From an uncultured Verrucomicrobiota bacterium (GTDB lineage: Bacteria; Verrucomicrobiota; Verrucomicrobiia; Limisphaerales; CAIYYI01): a stretch of DNA of 38,005 nucleotides. Numbering within the stretch: position 1 is the stretch's first letter; every line of letters begins with the position of its first letter. Shown piece after piece: positions 35,756 to 38,005 of this stretch. Position numbers and translations under genes: made by a program. The DNA is taken from the NCBI GenBank assembly GCA_903930345.1, contig CAIYYI010000498.1, positions 1 to 38,005 on the forward strand, given 5' to 3'. Below the pieces are notes generated by a model. The model searched no databases and was not told where the DNA came from. It saw nothing but the letters and a program-made list of their open reading frames with translations.

Positions 35756-38005
35756 TCAGTTATTCCCGGGTGTTCCTGCTCCGTTGGTTCGGCTTGTCTG
35801 AAGGGCACTGCGCCTTTCCATGAACACCTTCATCTCCGCATCATCAAGTTTCCCATCCTTGTTCAAATCAAAATCCATCGGCTTCAACCTGGGCAGCGGA
35901 GAATTTGAGCCCGCTGCGGGTGGATTCGGTTTTCTAACACCAAGGGATGCTGGCCTGGGTGGCTGGTTACCCAGCAATTCTTTGCGTTTCTCCTCGTAGG
36001 CCGTTTTTTCCTCACGATCCAAAAAACCATCGTTGTTGAGATCGAAATCCTTCTGGGTGATCGTAATCCTGTTCGTTCCCCGCTGCACCGTCAGGGTGTT
36101 ATAAGCGATTCCGTTGACGGGAATGCTCACGTCGCTTCGCGCTGGTGCGGTGGGTTTTACCTCCCTCTCCGCTGCCGCCTTGGCTTGGCGAGCAGCGGCT
36201 ACGACAGAAGCCAGCTCAGCCCTGGAGACCAGCCAAAAACCGGGAGCCCGGTTCCCGGCAACCAACAAATGCCGCGGCAGCAGCATCACGGCCTCCGGCA
36301 GTGGCATCACTTCCGTAAAGGGTTTCTTGTTTTCATTGGGAAACCTCAGCGGCACGGCGATCGGCACCGGGTGATTCGTGCTGTAGAACACCAACTCCCT
36401 GCCACCATCCATGGTTTGCGTCACCTGATACAATTCCCGGCCATCGAAATCCATCCGCAAGGTTGGACTGACCGCTTTCAGATCAGGCCACACTACCGGA
36501 TAGGGATTCTTTTCGGTTTCGAAACCACGCCCCCCTTTGACATCAAACAGGCACATCAAAGGCTCATTGGGGCGGATCCAAATCAGGGTGGACTTTTGAT
36601 CCAGAACGCTGCAGGACAGAAAACCTTGGTTCAATTTCACGATTTGCGAACGACTAGGATGCTTAAGCATGGGGCCGACTTCCCAGATGTTGGAGACCGC
36701 ATTCAACATGAACAGTTGGTTGCCCACCATGGTGCTGATCCATCCATTGGGCCCTTGGAACAGGTGGGTGTTCAGGGAGGGAGCCCGGTCCAGCGGGCTT
36801 TCCGGCGTGGAGCGCCGCGTGCTGGCCAACAACACGGACCTGCCAGTCCGCAGGTTGTATTCCATCAATGCAGTAGGCGCAATGATGAACAGACGCCCAT
36901 CCACCACCGAGAGGCTGGCACGCAGGGGAAGTTCCACGGGCAATTCTCGCCACTGCTTGGTGGTCAGATTATAGGCCCGCAACCTGTTGGTTTGGACGTG
37001 CACCAATTCTTCCCCAACCAGTTCAAAGGGGTATAATCCGGTTCGCACATCGCTGAGCGTGTTGCTGGGAAACCAATTCGTCCGGATGGCAGGCGGAGTG
37101 GTATGGATGCGATCCGTCGCCAGCGTGTCAGGATCAATCTGATACAGGCTGGCTTCATACAGAGTCTCCCGTTTGGGATTATTAACATCCTCCTCCGGAA
37201 ATTCCATGCCCATCTCGACATTCACCCAAAGCTTGCCGGCCCGATAATCCACCCACCGATAAGCCACTGTGGTTGTCCGCACTGGCCTCTGTGGACGCAA
37301 CGTGACCTCGGGAATCCATCGATTGGTCAGTTCAACACCGGCGCTGTTGGTAGACACCATGGCTGCAGAGGGCGGTGACACCACGGCCGACACGGCAACT
37401 GCGACCACTGGGGCAGGTGCTGCTGGTGCTTGCAGCGGTTTGGGAATTGAACCCAATGCCAATAATGCCGAGCGGAGGGTCCGACCTTGAGCGCCGCCAT
37501 GGTCCCCGACAAGATTCGCAATGCCGTCTCGTGCCTGGTTCCAGACTACCACCAGACCTGCCTCATTCGTCACCATCGCCTGCGTTTCTCCGAGCAAAAC
37601 CAACATTTCCTGGCCCAAACTATTGACCATGTCATATTCGTACCCGGTCAGCGCCTTCAGCACAATCCCTTCCATTTTCCATGTCAGGTTGGTGGATTGG
37701 CAAACCTGGTTCAAGAAGGCCTTCCAGGCAGCAGGATGCGGGGACTTCTTCGAGATGTTCCAATCATACAAAACAGGATGGGATGGCGTGCTTGAACCAC
37801 GGTTAAGCATCTCCTTCCGGTGCTTGGTGAGGTAACCTTCCTTGAGACAATACCAGTACAAGGGCACACCTTGCTCCGGCGAATTAAAAAAACTGGCACC
37901 ATCCATCACCAAAAAGAGAGGCCACTCTTTTGAAAAAGGCAACTTCTGAAGCTTGGCGGCTTCGGATTCCTTGGCATCCCGGTAACTGCTGGCCCTTCTG
38001 CTGGC
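35756..38005 (-). CDS. Paralogue of the CsgG-like/propeller/EF-hand protein (N-terminus outside window)
   Basis: The frame is open through the window edge; codons upstream of 37942 read YRDAKESEAAKLQKLPFSKEW, aligning with the coiled-coil stretch of the neighbouring gene (YNRAKQSELEKLKEMPHSKPW), so the gene continues beyond 38005. The visible 749 residues contain the same blocks in order: the LVMDGASFFNSPEQ ... LNRG region, a proline/alanine-rich linker, and a propeller-like region (VDGRLFIIAPTALMEYNLRTG; TRRSTPESPLD). They end with two EF-hand loops, DLNNDGFLDREE and DLNKDGKLDDAE, where the downstream copy has one. The N-terminal CsgG-like part is expected but not visible. Its TGA is 102 bases before the next ATG. 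Probably the first or an early gene of a minus-strand operon, and a product of tandem duplication. Confidence 0.82.
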   Translation of the reverse strand, partial: ASRRASSYRDAKESEAAKLQKLPFSKEWPLFLVMDGASFFNSPEQGVPLYWYCLKEGYLTKHRKEMLNRGSSTPSHPVLYDWNISKKSPHPAAWKAFLNQVCQSTNLTWKMEGIVLKALTGYEYDMVNSLGQEMLVLLGETQAMVTNEAGLVVVWNQARDGIANLVGDHGGAQGRTLRSALLALGSIPKPLQAPAAPAPVVAVAVSAVVSPPSAAMVSTNSAGVELTNRWIPEVTLRPQRPVRTTTVAYRWVDYRAGKLWVNVEMGMEFPEEDVNNPKRETLYEASLYQIDPDTLATDRIHTTPPAIRTNWFPSNTLSDVRTGLYPFELVGEELVHVQTNRLRAYNLTTKQWRELPVELPLRASLSVVDGRLFIIAPTALMEYNLRTGRSVLLASTRRSTPESPLDRAPSLNTHLFQGPNGWISTMVGNQLFMLNAVSNIWEVGPMLKHPSRSQIVKLNQGFLSCSVLDQKSTLIWIRPNEPLMCLFDVKGGRGFETEKNPYPVVWPDLKAVSPTLRMDFDGRELYQVTQTMDGGRELVFYSTNHPVPIAVPLRFPNENKKPFTEVMPLPEAVMLLPRHLLVAGNRAPGFWLVSRAELASVVAAARQAKAAAEREVKPTAPARSDVSIPVNGIAYNTLTVQRGTNRITITQKDFDLNNDGFLDREEKTAYEEKRKELLGNQPPRPASLGVRKPNPPAAGSNSPLPRLKPMDFDLNKDGKLDDAEMKVFMERRSALQTSRTNGAGTPGNN

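Overview
The window fits a free-living or environmental member of the Verrucomicrobiota, probably near the Pedosphaera/Limisphaera group. This is inferred from gene content: a CotH/lamin-tail/Ig surface protein, giant autotransporter-associated beta-strand repeat (PATR) proteins, DUF1080 (3-keto-disaccharide hydrolase-type) proteins, secreted proteins ending in a 'Gly-x-x-Tyr ... Phe-Tyr-Arg' module, moderately high GC and mostly weak Shine-Dalgarno sites. No rRNA, tRNA, CRISPR array, transposase or phage gene was seen.

Layout. (1) 1-19510, plus strand: the 3' part of a CotH-type protein with four lamin-tail domains and seven Ig-like domains, then a single-exon giant gene (about 5,060 residues) built from PATR repeats. 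A strong terminator closes this unit. (2) 19588-20519, minus strand: a small housekeeping pair, a GreA/GreB C-terminal-domain protein and an FKBP-type peptidyl-prolyl isomerase, ending in a second strong terminator that faces the first. (3) 20587-27280: a carbohydrate/surface cluster with an SGNH hydrolase-DUF1080 fusion (minus), a decayed 3' fragment of a second DUF1080 gene (plus), a 1,386-residue PATR protein (minus) and an intact secreted DUF1080 protein (plus). (4) 27467-38005, minus strand: a probable four-gene operon. It holds two tandem paralogues that combine a CsgG-like N-terminus (visible in the second copy), a propeller-like region and C-terminal EF-hands, then a purple-acid-phosphatase-like protein, then a multidomain secreted protein with Ig, Big_5-like and galactose-binding-like parts.

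How it fits together. At least eight of the eleven protein genes seen (including the two cut by the window edges) look exported, so the window reads as a cell-surface and extracellular-matrix region interrupted by two cytoplasmic genes. Five otherwise unrelated exported proteins end in the same kind of short C-terminal module, which could be a sorting or anchoring signal; none ends in a visible autotransporter barrel or a PEP-CTERM tail. The DUF1080 proteins point to extracellular sugar chemistry.

The strongest candidates for something undescribed are the CsgG-like/propeller/EF-hand paralogues with their coupled phosphatase, and the shared C-terminal module. All family calls were made by eye from the translated sequence, without searches.
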